Source of the DNA: Pontibacter vulgaris
GTDB taxonomy: Bacteria; Bacteroidota; Bacteroidia; Cytophagales; Hymenobacteraceae
Assembly (NCBI RefSeq): GCF_022758145.1
Contig: NZ_JAJVDH010000002.1
Span: 868,001-932,000 of the forward strand
Reading direction: 5' to 3'
DNA length: 64,000 bases
The notes under the pieces are model-generated. The model was not told where the DNA came from. It saw only the letters and a program-made list of their open reading frames with translations, and searched no databases. The translations under genes were made by a program, and so were the position numbers. Numbering within the stretch: position 1 is the stretch's first letter; each line of letters begins with the position of its first letter. Positions 17,430-25,817 of this stretch are shown in pieces.

Positions 17430-17924
17430 TTAAAATAATGTAAGCTGCTTTTCAGGCTGAAGAATGCCTTCGTGGCGCAGCAGCCACTCTTTGCGCCATA
17501 GGCCACCGGCGTAGCCTGTCAGGCTGCCGTCACTGCCGATTACGCGATGGCAGGGCACAAGTATACACAGCGGGTTTCTGCCATTGGCTGCTCCTACGGC
17601 CCTAATGGCTTTCTCTCCGGAAATGCTCCTGGCTACATCCATATAAGAATTTGTTTTGCCAAAAGGTATACTTTTAAGCTGCTCCCATACTTGTTGCTGA
17701 AACACGGTGCCTGCAGGCACAAGCGGGAGATCAAAGTCGCGGCGCTGCCCGGTAAAATATTCATCCAGTTGCTGCACGCACTGCTTTAACACATCCGGCA
17801 CATGCTCCGAAACTACAACTTCGTCTTCGCAGAAAAGTGTGCTGCAGATGCCCGTATCCGTGCCTGTAATTTTAACAACACCAATAGGAGAGGGGTAACA
17901 GGTAGTATAAATCTCGGTAGCCAT
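17430..17924 (-). CDS. ogt: Methylated-DNA--[protein]-cysteine S-methyltransferase
   Basis: The 164-residue protein has the active-site motif LVPCHRVIGSDGSLTGYAGG (acceptor Cys in PCHR) and the DNA-binding region GTVFQQQVWEQLKSIPFGKTNSYMDVA upstream of it. This is a suicide repair enzyme: it moves methyl groups from O6-methylguanine or O4-methylthymine to its own cysteine. It lacks the N-terminal Ada phosphotriester domain, so it is the simple Ogt type. Confidence 0.93.
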   Translation of the reverse strand: MATEIYTTCYPSPIGVVKITGTDTGICSTLFCEDEVVVSEHVPDVLKQCVQQLDEYFTGQRRDFDLPLVPAGTVFQQQVWEQLKSIPFGKTNSYMDVARSISGEKAIRAVGAANGRNPLCILVPCHRVIGSDGSLTGYAGGLWRKEWLLRHEGILQPEKQLTLF

Positions 17925-17960
17925 ACCTGTAAGTTAAGAAATTTGCGGCCGTATAGCAAC

Positions 17961-17990
17961 AAAAAAGCCGGCACATGGCGCCGGCTTTTT
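17961..17990 (-). terminator. Rho-independent terminator after the type A T9SS cargo gene
   Basis: AAAAAGCCGGC pairs with GCCGGCTTTTT. It works on the minus strand, just past the stop at 18007, and is symmetric enough for either direction. Confidence 0.82.
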
Positions 17991-18006
17991 GCACAGGGTA
18001 AAGGGG

Positions 18007-18882
18007 TTATCTCTTTATTAAGCGTTTGGTATCGGAGCCGGCGGCTGTTTCTATTTTATAATAGTAAGTAGCATTTGGCAGGTCGCGCAGGTTAACTTCC
18101 AGGGTATATTTTCCTGGTGCCTTATTCTCGTTCAGGAGGGTGCGCAGGGTGGTGCCTTTTTCATCCAGCAGGGTTATTTTTACATTGCCCTGTTTGGCTA
18201 CAGAATAGGCAATGGTATTAGCATTGGTTGCCGGGTTCGGATAAACCGATACTTCTTTGTCTTTTTTGCTTTTACCGGCTTTGCGTACTTCCTTTTCAGA
18301 GCCATCCCAAAGTATAAACTGGGCCGGGCGCAGCAGGTGGTTGTACTGCATGTATGCGCCGCCACGTTTTTTATGTTTGCCTTTCTCTCCGGCTTCAGGC
18401 GTTACGCCATACTTGGCCAGAATTGCTTTAATGTCGGCATCCCATTTGGTGCGGTCATCACGCAGGTCTACCTTTATGCGTTGCATCTGCGTTTTATACC
18501 TTTCGGCAATGGCTGCAGCAGCTGTGTATACTTGCTTTACTTTTTCGTGCTGTGCTTTTACCTGGGCTTTCTGGGCATCGGTAAGCGGTGTTTTGTTTTC
18601 GCCACGGGCTGCTTTAAGCTGCTCTTTCAGGGCTTTGCCTTCCTGGCGGGTTTGCTGTAATTGCTGGCGCAGTTTTTCTATTTCCTGCTTGTCTTTGGCC
18701 GATATTTCTTTTTCCAGTTTCAGGCGTTGCGCGCGTAGCACGGGGCGCACATTTTTCTGCATGTAAGTGTGCAGTTCTTTGCGCAGCTCGGGGTTCTTTT
18801 GTTTGCCCCCGGCAAGCGTTGCCGTACTGATTGCGACCAGCAACACCAGCAGCATCAGGTTTTTTATTCTGTTCAAGTACAT
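18007..18882 (-). CDS. Secreted coiled-coil protein with T9SS type A sorting domain
   Basis: The 291-residue protein begins with a signal peptide (LLVLLVAISTATLAGG). Residues about 30-170 form a long charged helix rich in Lys, Gln and Glu, probably a coiled coil and Spy-like in composition. The C-terminal ~80 residues are a type A T9SS sorting domain: VSVYPNPATNANTIAY, then NVKITLLDEKGTTLRTLL, GKYTLEVNLRDLPNATYYYKI and a basic end KRLIKR. It should cross the outer membrane through the type IX machinery and have its CTD removed. The mature function is unknown. Confidence 0.85.
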   Translation of the reverse strand: MYLNRIKNLMLLVLLVAISTATLAGGKQKNPELRKELHTYMQKNVRPVLRAQRLKLEKEISAKDKQEIEKLRQQLQQTRQEGKALKEQLKAARGENKTPLTDAQKAQVKAQHEKVKQVYTAAAAIAERYKTQMQRIKVDLRDDRTKWDADIKAILAKYGVTPEAGEKGKHKKRGGAYMQYNHLLRPAQFILWDGSEKEVRKAGKSKKDKEVSVYPNPATNANTIAYSVAKQGNVKITLLDEKGTTLRTLLNENKAPGKYTLEVNLRDLPNATYYYKIETAAGSDTKRLIKR

Positions 18883-18961
18883 AGAGGTTAAAGGGTTAGG
18901 TTTATACTTCTAAGACTGGAACAGAAGCCATAGGTTTAAAGGGATAAAATAAATTTATGCG

Positions 18962-19399
18962 TTACCTTCTGAAGACAAGTGTACCGGCAATAATATCGTG
19001 AAGGGCCTGGTTTTTGTCTGTAAAGCCAGCCATAATATACCCGATGAAAAAAATTGCCGATGATATGATCTTGGAAAGATAACGCCCTGTGGCTTTTGCA
19101 AACGAAGGCCGCACGCCACGCTCGTCTGTTACAAAAACTCCCATTATTTGCTTGCCAAAAGTAGCCTGGTATTTAGAGCTTTCCATGCCGGCATAGTATA
19201 ACCAACCCAGTACAAGGCCAGCCAGGTTCAGTTGCAGCGAAGTTTCAGGGTTTTGCAGGTTAAGGGTGGTCACCGCGCTCCAGGTAAGTATGAGCAGGAA
19301 GGTAAGCATAAAGGCAACAATGCCATCCAGTAAAGCGGCTGCAAATCTGGCCCAGAAGCTGGCGTAGGTAGGGGTTGTTTCTTGTGTAAAGGTATTCAT
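18962..19399 (-). CDS. RDD family membrane protein
   Basis: The protein has 145 residues from ATG 19399. A longer frame to 19465 adds an unlikely N-terminus, and the preferred start is immediately before TFTQETTPTYASFWARFAAA. RDD features are FWARFAAALLDGIVAFMLTF (helix 1), GWLYYAGMESSKYQATFGKQIMGVFV (helix 2 and the basic GKQ turn) and a final helix before HDIIAGTLVFRR. It is a paralogue of the protein at 16904-17335. The two flank ogt and the T9SS cargo gene. Function unknown. Confidence 0.85.
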   Translation of the reverse strand: MNTFTQETTPTYASFWARFAAALLDGIVAFMLTFLLILTWSAVTTLNLQNPETSLQLNLAGLVLGWLYYAGMESSKYQATFGKQIMGVFVTDERGVRPSFAKATGRYLSKIISSAIFFIGYIMAGFTDKNQALHDIIAGTLVFRR

Positions 19400-19454
19400 G
19401 TAAAAGAGTAGTAAATCTGTGCTAATGATAAGGTAATTACCGCACAATGGCAAC

Positions 19455-19480
19455 GAAAAAGCCACCGCAACGGGTGGCTT
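19455..19480 (-). terminator. Terminator after the cytochrome c gene
   Basis: On the minus strand GCCACCC pairs with GGTGGC around a short GTTGC-containing loop, followed by TTTTT, 36 bp past the stop at 19516. Confidence 0.75.
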
Positions 19481-19515
19481 CTCTGTTTTTGCTATGATTT
19501 ATACTTTATACTTTA

Positions 19516-20529
19516 TCAGGATTTACTGGCTGTTGCTTTAGGCGCAGGCGAAAATTTGATCACTTTGTTTTTGGTTGGCTCAACAGTGCGCAGGTACTTG
19601 TAAATGGCACGCAGGTCTTCTTCTTCCATGCCGCCATACATACTCCATGGCATTACTGAGTTATACCCGTCAGGGCTTACTTTTGCCAAAGCCTCCGGAT
19701 TGCCTCTCGATTTAAAGCGCTGAACGAAAGTATCCTCTGTCCAGGTACCTATGCCGGTTTCTTTATCCGGGGTGAGGTTAGCAGAACGCACAACGGCATT
19801 ATTCGGAAATTTAAATTCTACGCCGCCTGCCAGATACATGCCTTCGAGAGGCCCGTCTTTATCCTGTGGTGTATGGCATTCAGCACAGGAGGCCATCGTG
19901 AACAGGTATTTTCCTTTAAGTACAGGGTCTTTAAGCTCAGGGTCTTTTGCAGTTGCCAGCGGGCGGTTTTCAGGCAGGGTACGCAGGATCAGGCTGAATG
20001 GAAAATCAGGCTCCGATTTAGGTACAACATTTTTAACAGGGGCCAGCGTACGGATATAAGCGATAATGGCATGTACATCCTGTTCGGCCATCTGGTTGAA
20101 AGCTTTATAAGGCATCAGCGGGAAAAGTGGCTCGCCGTTTTTACTTACACCCATCGTAATGGCACGGTACAGTTCGCCATCGGTCCAAGCGCCAACACCG
20201 GTTTCCTTGTCTGAAGTTATGTTTTTAGCATAAAAAGTGCCCGGAAAACCCATGTTCTGGTCAAATTTATCTCCACCTTTTCCTTCTGTACCCGGCACTA
20301 AAGGGCCTGAAAAACGGGACCAGTCGCGCGACGAATGGCAATCGATACACACTGCCACATGGTTTGCCAGGTATTCACCTCGTTTTTCTAGTGCAGCTGT
20401 CTTATTAACAGATAGTACAGGGGCTGCATCTACTTTAGGGAAAGTATAGCGGAGGTATAAAACGCCTGCTGCAATAACAAGCACAATACCCACAACTATA
20501 TACCCAATAATTTTAAAGGCCTTTTTCAT
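19516..20529 (-). CDS. Membrane-anchored dihaem c-type cytochrome
   Basis: The protein has 337 residues from ATG 20529; a GTG two codons upstream is possible. An N-terminal helix (about 5-25, IIGYIVVGIVLVIAAGVLYL) anchors it, with the rest periplasmic. Two haem-binding CxxCH motifs are visible, CIDCH at 61-65 and CAECH at 215-219, each followed by a candidate axial Met (FPLMPYKAF and NSVMPWSMY). The halves are similar, so this is a tandem cytochrome c domain protein. It probably shuttles electrons in respiration or serves a membrane dehydrogenase. No partner enzyme gene is adjacent. Confidence 0.9.
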   Translation of the reverse strand: MKKAFKIIGYIVVGIVLVIAAGVLYLRYTFPKVDAAPVLSVNKTAALEKRGEYLANHVAVCIDCHSSRDWSRFSGPLVPGTEGKGGDKFDQNMGFPGTFYAKNITSDKETGVGAWTDGELYRAITMGVSKNGEPLFPLMPYKAFNQMAEQDVHAIIAYIRTLAPVKNVVPKSEPDFPFSLILRTLPENRPLATAKDPELKDPVLKGKYLFTMASCAECHTPQDKDGPLEGMYLAGGVEFKFPNNAVVRSANLTPDKETGIGTWTEDTFVQRFKSRGNPEALAKVSPDGYNSVMPWSMYGGMEEEDLRAIYKYLRTVEPTKNKVIKFSPAPKATASKS

Positions 20530-20838
20530 AAACACAGGAAGAACAGATGAGATTGAAAGTATACTTAAATAATATGGTAATTTTAATAAAAAATTATACT
20601 TATTAAAATAGCAACTTATGATCCAGGCGGTAGTTTTGAGTAAACACCTTGTAGGGAATGGTAAAATAGAACAAAAATAAAGGGGCTAGAAGTTGTCGGT
20701 GCATGTGCCGGCTTTAATGGGCAGGACAGGGTTTTGGTTTTACTTGTAAGCAGATGTAGTTGAGGCCAAAAGTATATTGGTAAAAACAAGAAAGGAGAAC
20801 TTTCGAAGTTCTCCTTTCTTGTTTGAGTTGTTAAAAAC
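20530..20838. other. Intergenic region with palindromic AAGTATACTT and a terminator
   Basis: This 309-bp gap has no gene. It contains AAGTATACTT at 20557-20566, a full palindrome of the abundant heptamer, an AT-rich segment just upstream of the cytochrome gene, and a strong terminator hairpin at 20786-20822 for the M16 operon. Confidence 0.7.
20783..20825 (-). terminator. Strong terminator of the M16 operon
   Basis: ACAAGAAAGGAGAACTT pairs perfectly with AAGTTCTCCTTTCTTGT around a TCG loop, the longest stem among the terminators listed here. A and T runs on both sides allow minus-strand termination just past the stop at 20839. Confidence 0.88.
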
Positions 20839-22476
20839 TTATCTGAACGTGTCTTTGCTATCCACGATCTTTACGTCTTTTACATTTAGTTTATAGTTGG
20901 CGATCTCAGCATCTTCAGCCAGCACTTCTTTTGGCAAGCCTTCTTTTACCAGGTTAGAATAGCTCATCGGCGATGGTGTGTTGTTCAGCAGGGCTTGTTT
21001 CAGAGGCTCTGCTTCGCTGTCGTCGGTAACAACGGTAACGAACATATTATCTACCTGCCAGTATTTTTTAACAGCTTTGTTTACATCATCTACTGTTAAC
21101 TTAGCCAGCAGGCGGTCCATTTCCTGGATATAATTCTGGCGGCCGTAGAAGCGTGAATCCATTAAAAAGCCCAGTTGCTTCTCTTCTGTCTGGATGTAGA
21201 GTTTCATGTAGGAGCGCAGAAACTTGCGTGTGAGCTCAAATTCTTCAGCCGTCATACCGTTTTTAATCAGGTTGTCTACCTCACGCACGGCCAGGCGAAG
21301 GGCAAAGTGTGCATGGCCAACGTTAATATCCTTTAGCTCTGCATATTGTTGTTTCAGGCCTTCGGCAATCTGAACCGGGCGCAGCCACAAGGCAAAGTAA
21401 TTGGAAGTGCGCGGCACGCCCGGGTTTGGTAACTGGTAGCTTCCACCGTTGTCGTACCACTCAATGTAAGAGTAGTCGCCATAGTTCATAGAGCGCGTTG
21501 TACGGATTTTGTCATATAGTTTACCGTAACTTTTGCGGTGCTCGCCTAGGTATGAGTTGGCCACCATAAGGGCAGCAAAATCATTGGCAGAACGTGTAAC
21601 CGGCAAAGGCATACCTGTAAATACAGCGGAACCCAGCGCATCGCTTTTCTGAATAATCTCTACCTGAACTCCGTTTGGCCTATTTGGCTGCCCGGCCAGT
21701 GGTATGTTTGGTTTTACCTCCGATAGCTGCGCCACATCGGCTTTTACTTTGTTAAGGAAATCCTGGCTATAGTTACCGGCTATCCCGATCATTACGTTGT
21801 TGCGGGTAAAGTATTGGCGCCAGTGGTTCTTAACATCATCCAGGGTTATACTTTTAACACCAGCCGATGTGCCCTCAGGCGTGTGCTGGTAGTTGGTGCC
21901 CCGGAACAGCAGATCTTCGAGAGCCTTTTTGCTATACTCTTCATCCGACGATGCCCGGATTACCTGGTCTACATAGTTTTGCTGGTTCGAGAGTACGCGC
22001 TTGAAATCTTCTTCGGCAAATGCAGGTGTTAGCAACAGGCCACGAACAATCGGGTAAAATTCGTTCAGGAAATCCTGGTGCACTTCAAAAGTAAAAGTGG
22101 TTACTTCTTTATCCACGTTGGCAGAATAGCCTGCCGCCATCGGGAAAAGCTTATCCTTTATCTGGGCAGTGGTCATATCCTTTGTGCCACTTTCCGTAAT
22201 CATTTCGGCTGTAGTATAAGTAAGGCCTTCCTTGCCTTTCGGGTCCGACATAGAACCGTTCTTAAACATCAGCTTGATGATTACTTTATTTGATTGCGGG
22301 TTCTGCAGTTCCACTACTTTATCCGGTGCAAAAGCCAGGTTGGCATCGTAGGCAACAGGCATTGTAGTAGTAACGGCGGTGGTTGTTGCGGTGCTTTGCT
22401 GAGATGCCTGCGGTTGTTTGGCGCAGGACGCTGCAACCAACGCAACAGGCAATATATAGGCAGCTAATTTTTTCAT
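20839..22476 (-). CDS. M16 family protein, non-catalytic lipoprotein subunit
   Basis: The 545-residue protein has a lipoprotein signal peptide (VALVAASC, Cys near residue 18). It has the two-lobe M16 layout, but the first lobe lacks the HxxEH zinc motif: the matching place reads GLTYTTAEMITE. The C-lobe has the substrate-side Arg/Tyr region (RTTRSMNYGDYSYIEW). M16B enzymes often work as heterodimers of a zinc-bearing chain and such an inactive chain. The active partner is encoded 42 bp upstream at 22519-23874. It should be attached to a membrane, holding the pair at the periplasmic surface. Confidence 0.88.
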   Translation of the reverse strand: MKKLAAYILPVALVAASCAKQPQASQQSTATTTAVTTTMPVAYDANLAFAPDKVVELQNPQSNKVIIKLMFKNGSMSDPKGKEGLTYTTAEMITESGTKDMTTAQIKDKLFPMAAGYSANVDKEVTTFTFEVHQDFLNEFYPIVRGLLLTPAFAEEDFKRVLSNQQNYVDQVIRASSDEEYSKKALEDLLFRGTNYQHTPEGTSAGVKSITLDDVKNHWRQYFTRNNVMIGIAGNYSQDFLNKVKADVAQLSEVKPNIPLAGQPNRPNGVQVEIIQKSDALGSAVFTGMPLPVTRSANDFAALMVANSYLGEHRKSYGKLYDKIRTTRSMNYGDYSYIEWYDNGGSYQLPNPGVPRTSNYFALWLRPVQIAEGLKQQYAELKDINVGHAHFALRLAVREVDNLIKNGMTAEEFELTRKFLRSYMKLYIQTEEKQLGFLMDSRFYGRQNYIQEMDRLLAKLTVDDVNKAVKKYWQVDNMFVTVVTDDSEAEPLKQALLNNTPSPMSYSNLVKEGLPKEVLAEDAEIANYKLNVKDVKIVDSKDTFR

Positions 22477-22518
22477 GCTATAGCGATTGATATAGGTCTT
22501 GATTTTATTTAAACCGGA

Positions 22519-23874
22519 TTACTTTACCGGCGACTTTTCGGCCGGCGAGATGGTACCGATAGTAAGTGTCTGGTTCACGAAGTACTTTTTGGCCACATCC
22601 ATCAGGTCTTTAGCTGTAATGGTATCGTAAACGCTGTAAATGTTGTTAAGCGATTCCGGGTTGCCTGTAAGCCAAATATAGCGGCCCAGGGCGTTGGCAA
22701 TTGCGTCAGGGCTATCCATGCTCATGGCAAAGCTATACTTGATGCGTGACTTCGTTTCTTCTATTTTTTTGGCATCAATAGGCTTTGTTTTCGCATTGTT
22801 CAGCGTTTTTGTTATCTCATCTTTAATGTATTGCATGTCCTCCGGCTTAACCACAGAAGCTGAAACAGAGATCAGGTTAGGGTCGCGGGCAAACTGTGCG
22901 CCGCCACCTATAAAGCGGGCTTTCTGCTCGTTTATAACAAGTTTGCGGTACAGGTCAGAGTTCTCTGCAAAAAGTATGGTTGTAAGTATGTTCAGGGCTG
23001 GCAGGTCTTTACTTTTGTCGTTAAAAGCGGGGCCTTTATAGTTCAGGCTCAGGTATGGCGGGAAGCCGGCTTGTTTCACGTGGGCGTAGCGGGTTTCGGT
23101 TTGCTTTGGCTCTGTTGCAATGTCAGGTTTATAGTTGCCGCGCTTCCAGTTACCGAAATACTGCGCTGCCAGCTGGTTTACCTGCTCCGGTTTTACATCG
23201 CCTACTACCATTATAGTGGTGTATTCAGGGCGATAAAAACGATCGAAGAAAGTTAGCGAGTAATCATACTGGTTTGGCATATCCACCACATCCTCGAAAA
23301 AGCCCATGGTAGTGTGCGCGTAAGTATGTTTTGTAAAAGCGGTGCTGGCCGTTTTTTCATACAATTGCTGGTAAGGGCTGGCCGAGTTCTTTGTGTATTC
23401 ACCCTTCACGGCACCGGCTTCTGTTTTAAAATCGTGCACGCTATACTTCAGGTTCTGGAAGCGGTCTGCCTCAATCTCAAACATCTTGTCCAGCATTTCC
23501 TTGTTACCGGTCATGTAATACATGGTGCGGTCTATAGAGGTATTGGCGTTGGCCGCAGCGCCCATCGCTTTCATAATATCGCCATAAGCCTCTTTGCTAT
23601 ACTTGTCGGTGCCCCGGAACATCATGTGCTCGAAAAAGTGCGCAAAGCCGGTTTTGCCTTTTTCTACTTCCTCGCGCGAGCCCGCTCTGACTACTAAGTA
23701 AAAGGCAGCAATGCCCGGGCTGTTATAAGGTACAGTTACTACGTTCAGGCCGTTATTCAGCATTTTCTGATGGATAGGGTAGGGCAAAATTTTCTTGCTC
23801 TGGCTGCCCTGCGCCACTGCCGACGATACAGCAACAGCAAAAAGCAACAGCAAGGCTACAAATCTGTTTTTCAT
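22519..23874 (-). CDS. M16 family zinc metallopeptidase, catalytic subunit
   Basis: This 451-residue exported protein has a signal peptide ending VSSAVAQ. The zinc motif is HFFEH at 79-83, with a third ligand Glu about 76 residues later in GAVKGEYTK (about 159). GTDKYSKEAYGDIMKAMGAAANANTS is typical of the family. It has one catalytic lobe and one C-terminal lobe, the length of M16B enzymes that pair with a non-catalytic chain. The downstream gene encodes that likely partner. It probably degrades peptides in the periplasm. Confidence 0.93.
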   Translation of the reverse strand: MKNRFVALLLLFAVAVSSAVAQGSQSKKILPYPIHQKMLNNGLNVVTVPYNSPGIAAFYLVVRAGSREEVEKGKTGFAHFFEHMMFRGTDKYSKEAYGDIMKAMGAAANANTSIDRTMYYMTGNKEMLDKMFEIEADRFQNLKYSVHDFKTEAGAVKGEYTKNSASPYQQLYEKTASTAFTKHTYAHTTMGFFEDVVDMPNQYDYSLTFFDRFYRPEYTTIMVVGDVKPEQVNQLAAQYFGNWKRGNYKPDIATEPKQTETRYAHVKQAGFPPYLSLNYKGPAFNDKSKDLPALNILTTILFAENSDLYRKLVINEQKARFIGGGAQFARDPNLISVSASVVKPEDMQYIKDEITKTLNNAKTKPIDAKKIEETKSRIKYSFAMSMDSPDAIANALGRYIWLTGNPESLNNIYSVYDTITAKDLMDVAKKYFVNQTLTIGTISPAEKSPVK

Positions 23875-24028
23875 GGTTACACTTTTAGGTAAAGGTTTTA
23901 AACCAAAAGGTTCTGTTTTAAAGCTTAAATATAGCTATTCTGAATTTTTAGCTTTGTAGTACGAACGGTAAACTCGACGAATGGATAGGTTTTATCGGCA
24001 AACATACTTTGAGAATACTTTTGAAAAA

Positions 24029-24065
24029 CAAAAAGGCCCGGCAAGTATAGCCGGGCCTTTTTGTT
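24029..24065 (-). terminator. Terminator after the DAACS transporter gene
   Basis: AAAAGGCCCGGC pairs with GCCGGGCCTTTT around a loop that is exactly AAGTATA, the abundant window motif. T-runs lie on both sides. It is just past the stop at 24084. Confidence 0.87.
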
Positions 24066-24083
24066 TATAGTTCCTGATCCAGG

Positions 24084-25514
24084 TTAATGAATCGGGTGGT
24101 TTTCCTTTTCAGCTATTTTTTCGGCTATTTCAGGACTGGAAGTTGCTACCAGGCCTGTTTCAGGCTCCGGGTTAAACTCTCCTTCCCAGCGGGCCACAAC
24201 GGCCGTTGCAAGGCAGTTACCCGTAACGTTTACCGAAGTACGGGCCATGTCCATCAATTCATCTATACCAAGTATAATAAAGATTGGCTCTACAGGCAGG
24301 TTGAATGAAGCAGCCGTACCTAAAAGTATAACCAGAGATGCACGCGGCACACCAGCTACCCCTTTACTTGTCAGCATCAGGGTAAATACCATCAGCAACT
24401 GCTGCGACCAGCTCATATGAATGCCCGCAGCCTGCGCTACGAAGATGGATGCAAGCGATAAGTATAAAGTTGTACCATCCAGGTTAAAGCTATAACCGGT
24501 AGGCATTACGAAAGCAACTATACGGCGTGGCACACCCAGTTTTTCCATTTCTTCCATGGCGCGTGGCAGGGCAGCCTCGGAACTGGTAGTGGCAAATGCA
24601 ATGGAAACCGGTCCGGAAATGGCCTGCAGGAAACGTTTAACAGGTACGCGGGCAATAAGCGCTACCGGCAACAGTACCAGCACCAGGAAGGCAAGCAAAG
24701 CTACATAAAGGGTTGCCAGCAACTGGAACAGGTTTACCAAAATACCGAAGCCCATATGGCCTACCGTATAGGCAATGGCAGCACCCACACCAATTGGCGC
24801 AAAGTACATGATCACGTTCGTGAATTTGAACATGGTTTCGGCAAGGCTTTCGCAGAAATCAAGCATTGGCTTGCGCTTTTCTTTGGCAACCATAGCCAGA
24901 CCAATGGCAAACAGCACACTGAAAATCACGATCTGAAGTACCTGGCCTTCCGCTACCGATTTGGCTATGTTCTCAGGGAAAACGTGCAGAATGATATCAG
25001 AAACAGTTTGTTTTGGAGCTGCTGTTATACCTTCGTGGTTCTCGGCTTTAAGTGTAATGCCAACGCCTGCCTGGCTTATGTTTATGGCTGCAAGACCAAT
25101 GAAAAGGGCCAGTGTAGTTACAATCTCAAAGTATAAAATGGCTTTCCAGCCCATGCTACCCACCTGTTTCAGGTTAGAGTGGCCAGCTATACCTACCACC
25201 AGCGTAGCAAATATCAGCGGTGCAATAATGGTTTTTATCAGCTTCAGGAAGACCTTGCTGAGCACATTGAGGTTCTGGGAGAAAGCCGGGAAATCATTTC
25301 CGATCTCAGCCCCGACTATCATACTGATCAGGATCCAGGCCGTGAGCGAGCGCTTCTGTACGCCATACATGATCAGGACGCCGATAGCGGCCCAACGGAT
25401 AGCCATCATTGCCGCTTCAGGGAGCGCCAGCAGCTGATTCTGCTGCAATACGGTAAGTATAGCCGCAATCGAGATTACGAGCAGGGTAAGGCGTGGAATA
25501 AAAGATTTTTTCAT
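24084..25514 (-). CDS. Dicarboxylate/amino acid:cation symporter (DAACS)
   Basis: The 476-residue polytopic membrane protein has the DAACS core: the re-entrant loop motif ATTSSEAALPRAMEEMEKLGV, the helix with FVMPTGYSFNLDGTTLYLSLA (NLDGT) and a second hairpin around ASKGVAGVPRASLVIL with a following FIILGIDELMDMARTSVNVTGN. These bind substrate and Na+/H+. It imports glutamate, aspartate or C4-dicarboxylates at the inner membrane; which one is unclear. It stands alone and is divergent from the dipeptide epimerase gene, which could suggest a role in Glu or peptide use (inference). Confidence 0.92.
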   Translation of the reverse strand: MKKSFIPRLTLLVISIAAILTVLQQNQLLALPEAAMMAIRWAAIGVLIMYGVQKRSLTAWILISMIVGAEIGNDFPAFSQNLNVLSKVFLKLIKTIIAPLIFATLVVGIAGHSNLKQVGSMGWKAILYFEIVTTLALFIGLAAINISQAGVGITLKAENHEGITAAPKQTVSDIILHVFPENIAKSVAEGQVLQIVIFSVLFAIGLAMVAKEKRKPMLDFCESLAETMFKFTNVIMYFAPIGVGAAIAYTVGHMGFGILVNLFQLLATLYVALLAFLVLVLLPVALIARVPVKRFLQAISGPVSIAFATTSSEAALPRAMEEMEKLGVPRRIVAFVMPTGYSFNLDGTTLYLSLASIFVAQAAGIHMSWSQQLLMVFTLMLTSKGVAGVPRASLVILLGTAASFNLPVEPIFIILGIDELMDMARTSVNVTGNCLATAVVARWEGEFNPEPETGLVATSSPEIAEKIAEKENHPIH

Positions 25515-25817
25515 AAAAGAATAAATAAGGGCAATTGGCTTTGGGTGCTTTGCCGTAAGTAATGCGCATTGGTTGCAAGCAGCAAAAATGCCCTTAACAC
25601 TTGATTACCATGGATGCACAGGTATAAAAACATAGCAAATATAAGTTTTTAGTGCACATTGGCAAAGGGCTGAGGGCTTATATCCCACTTTAATTTAGGG
25701 AGTAGCAGTATACTTTTAGGAATTTGTGTAGAGCCAGACAGCGGGGCAAGTATAGCTTATTAGCTAAAAAAGTAGCATCTTCCGCAGTTCTTTACCACCA
25801 TTTTTAGAAAACAAGCT
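25515..25817. other. Divergent intergenic region, transporter/epimerase
   Basis: This 303-bp gap lies between the divergent DAACS and epimerase genes. It must hold promoters for both, but I find no exact TAnnTTTG with a spaced TTTG. Several AAGTATA/TATACTT motifs are present, and no gene. Confidence 0.6.
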
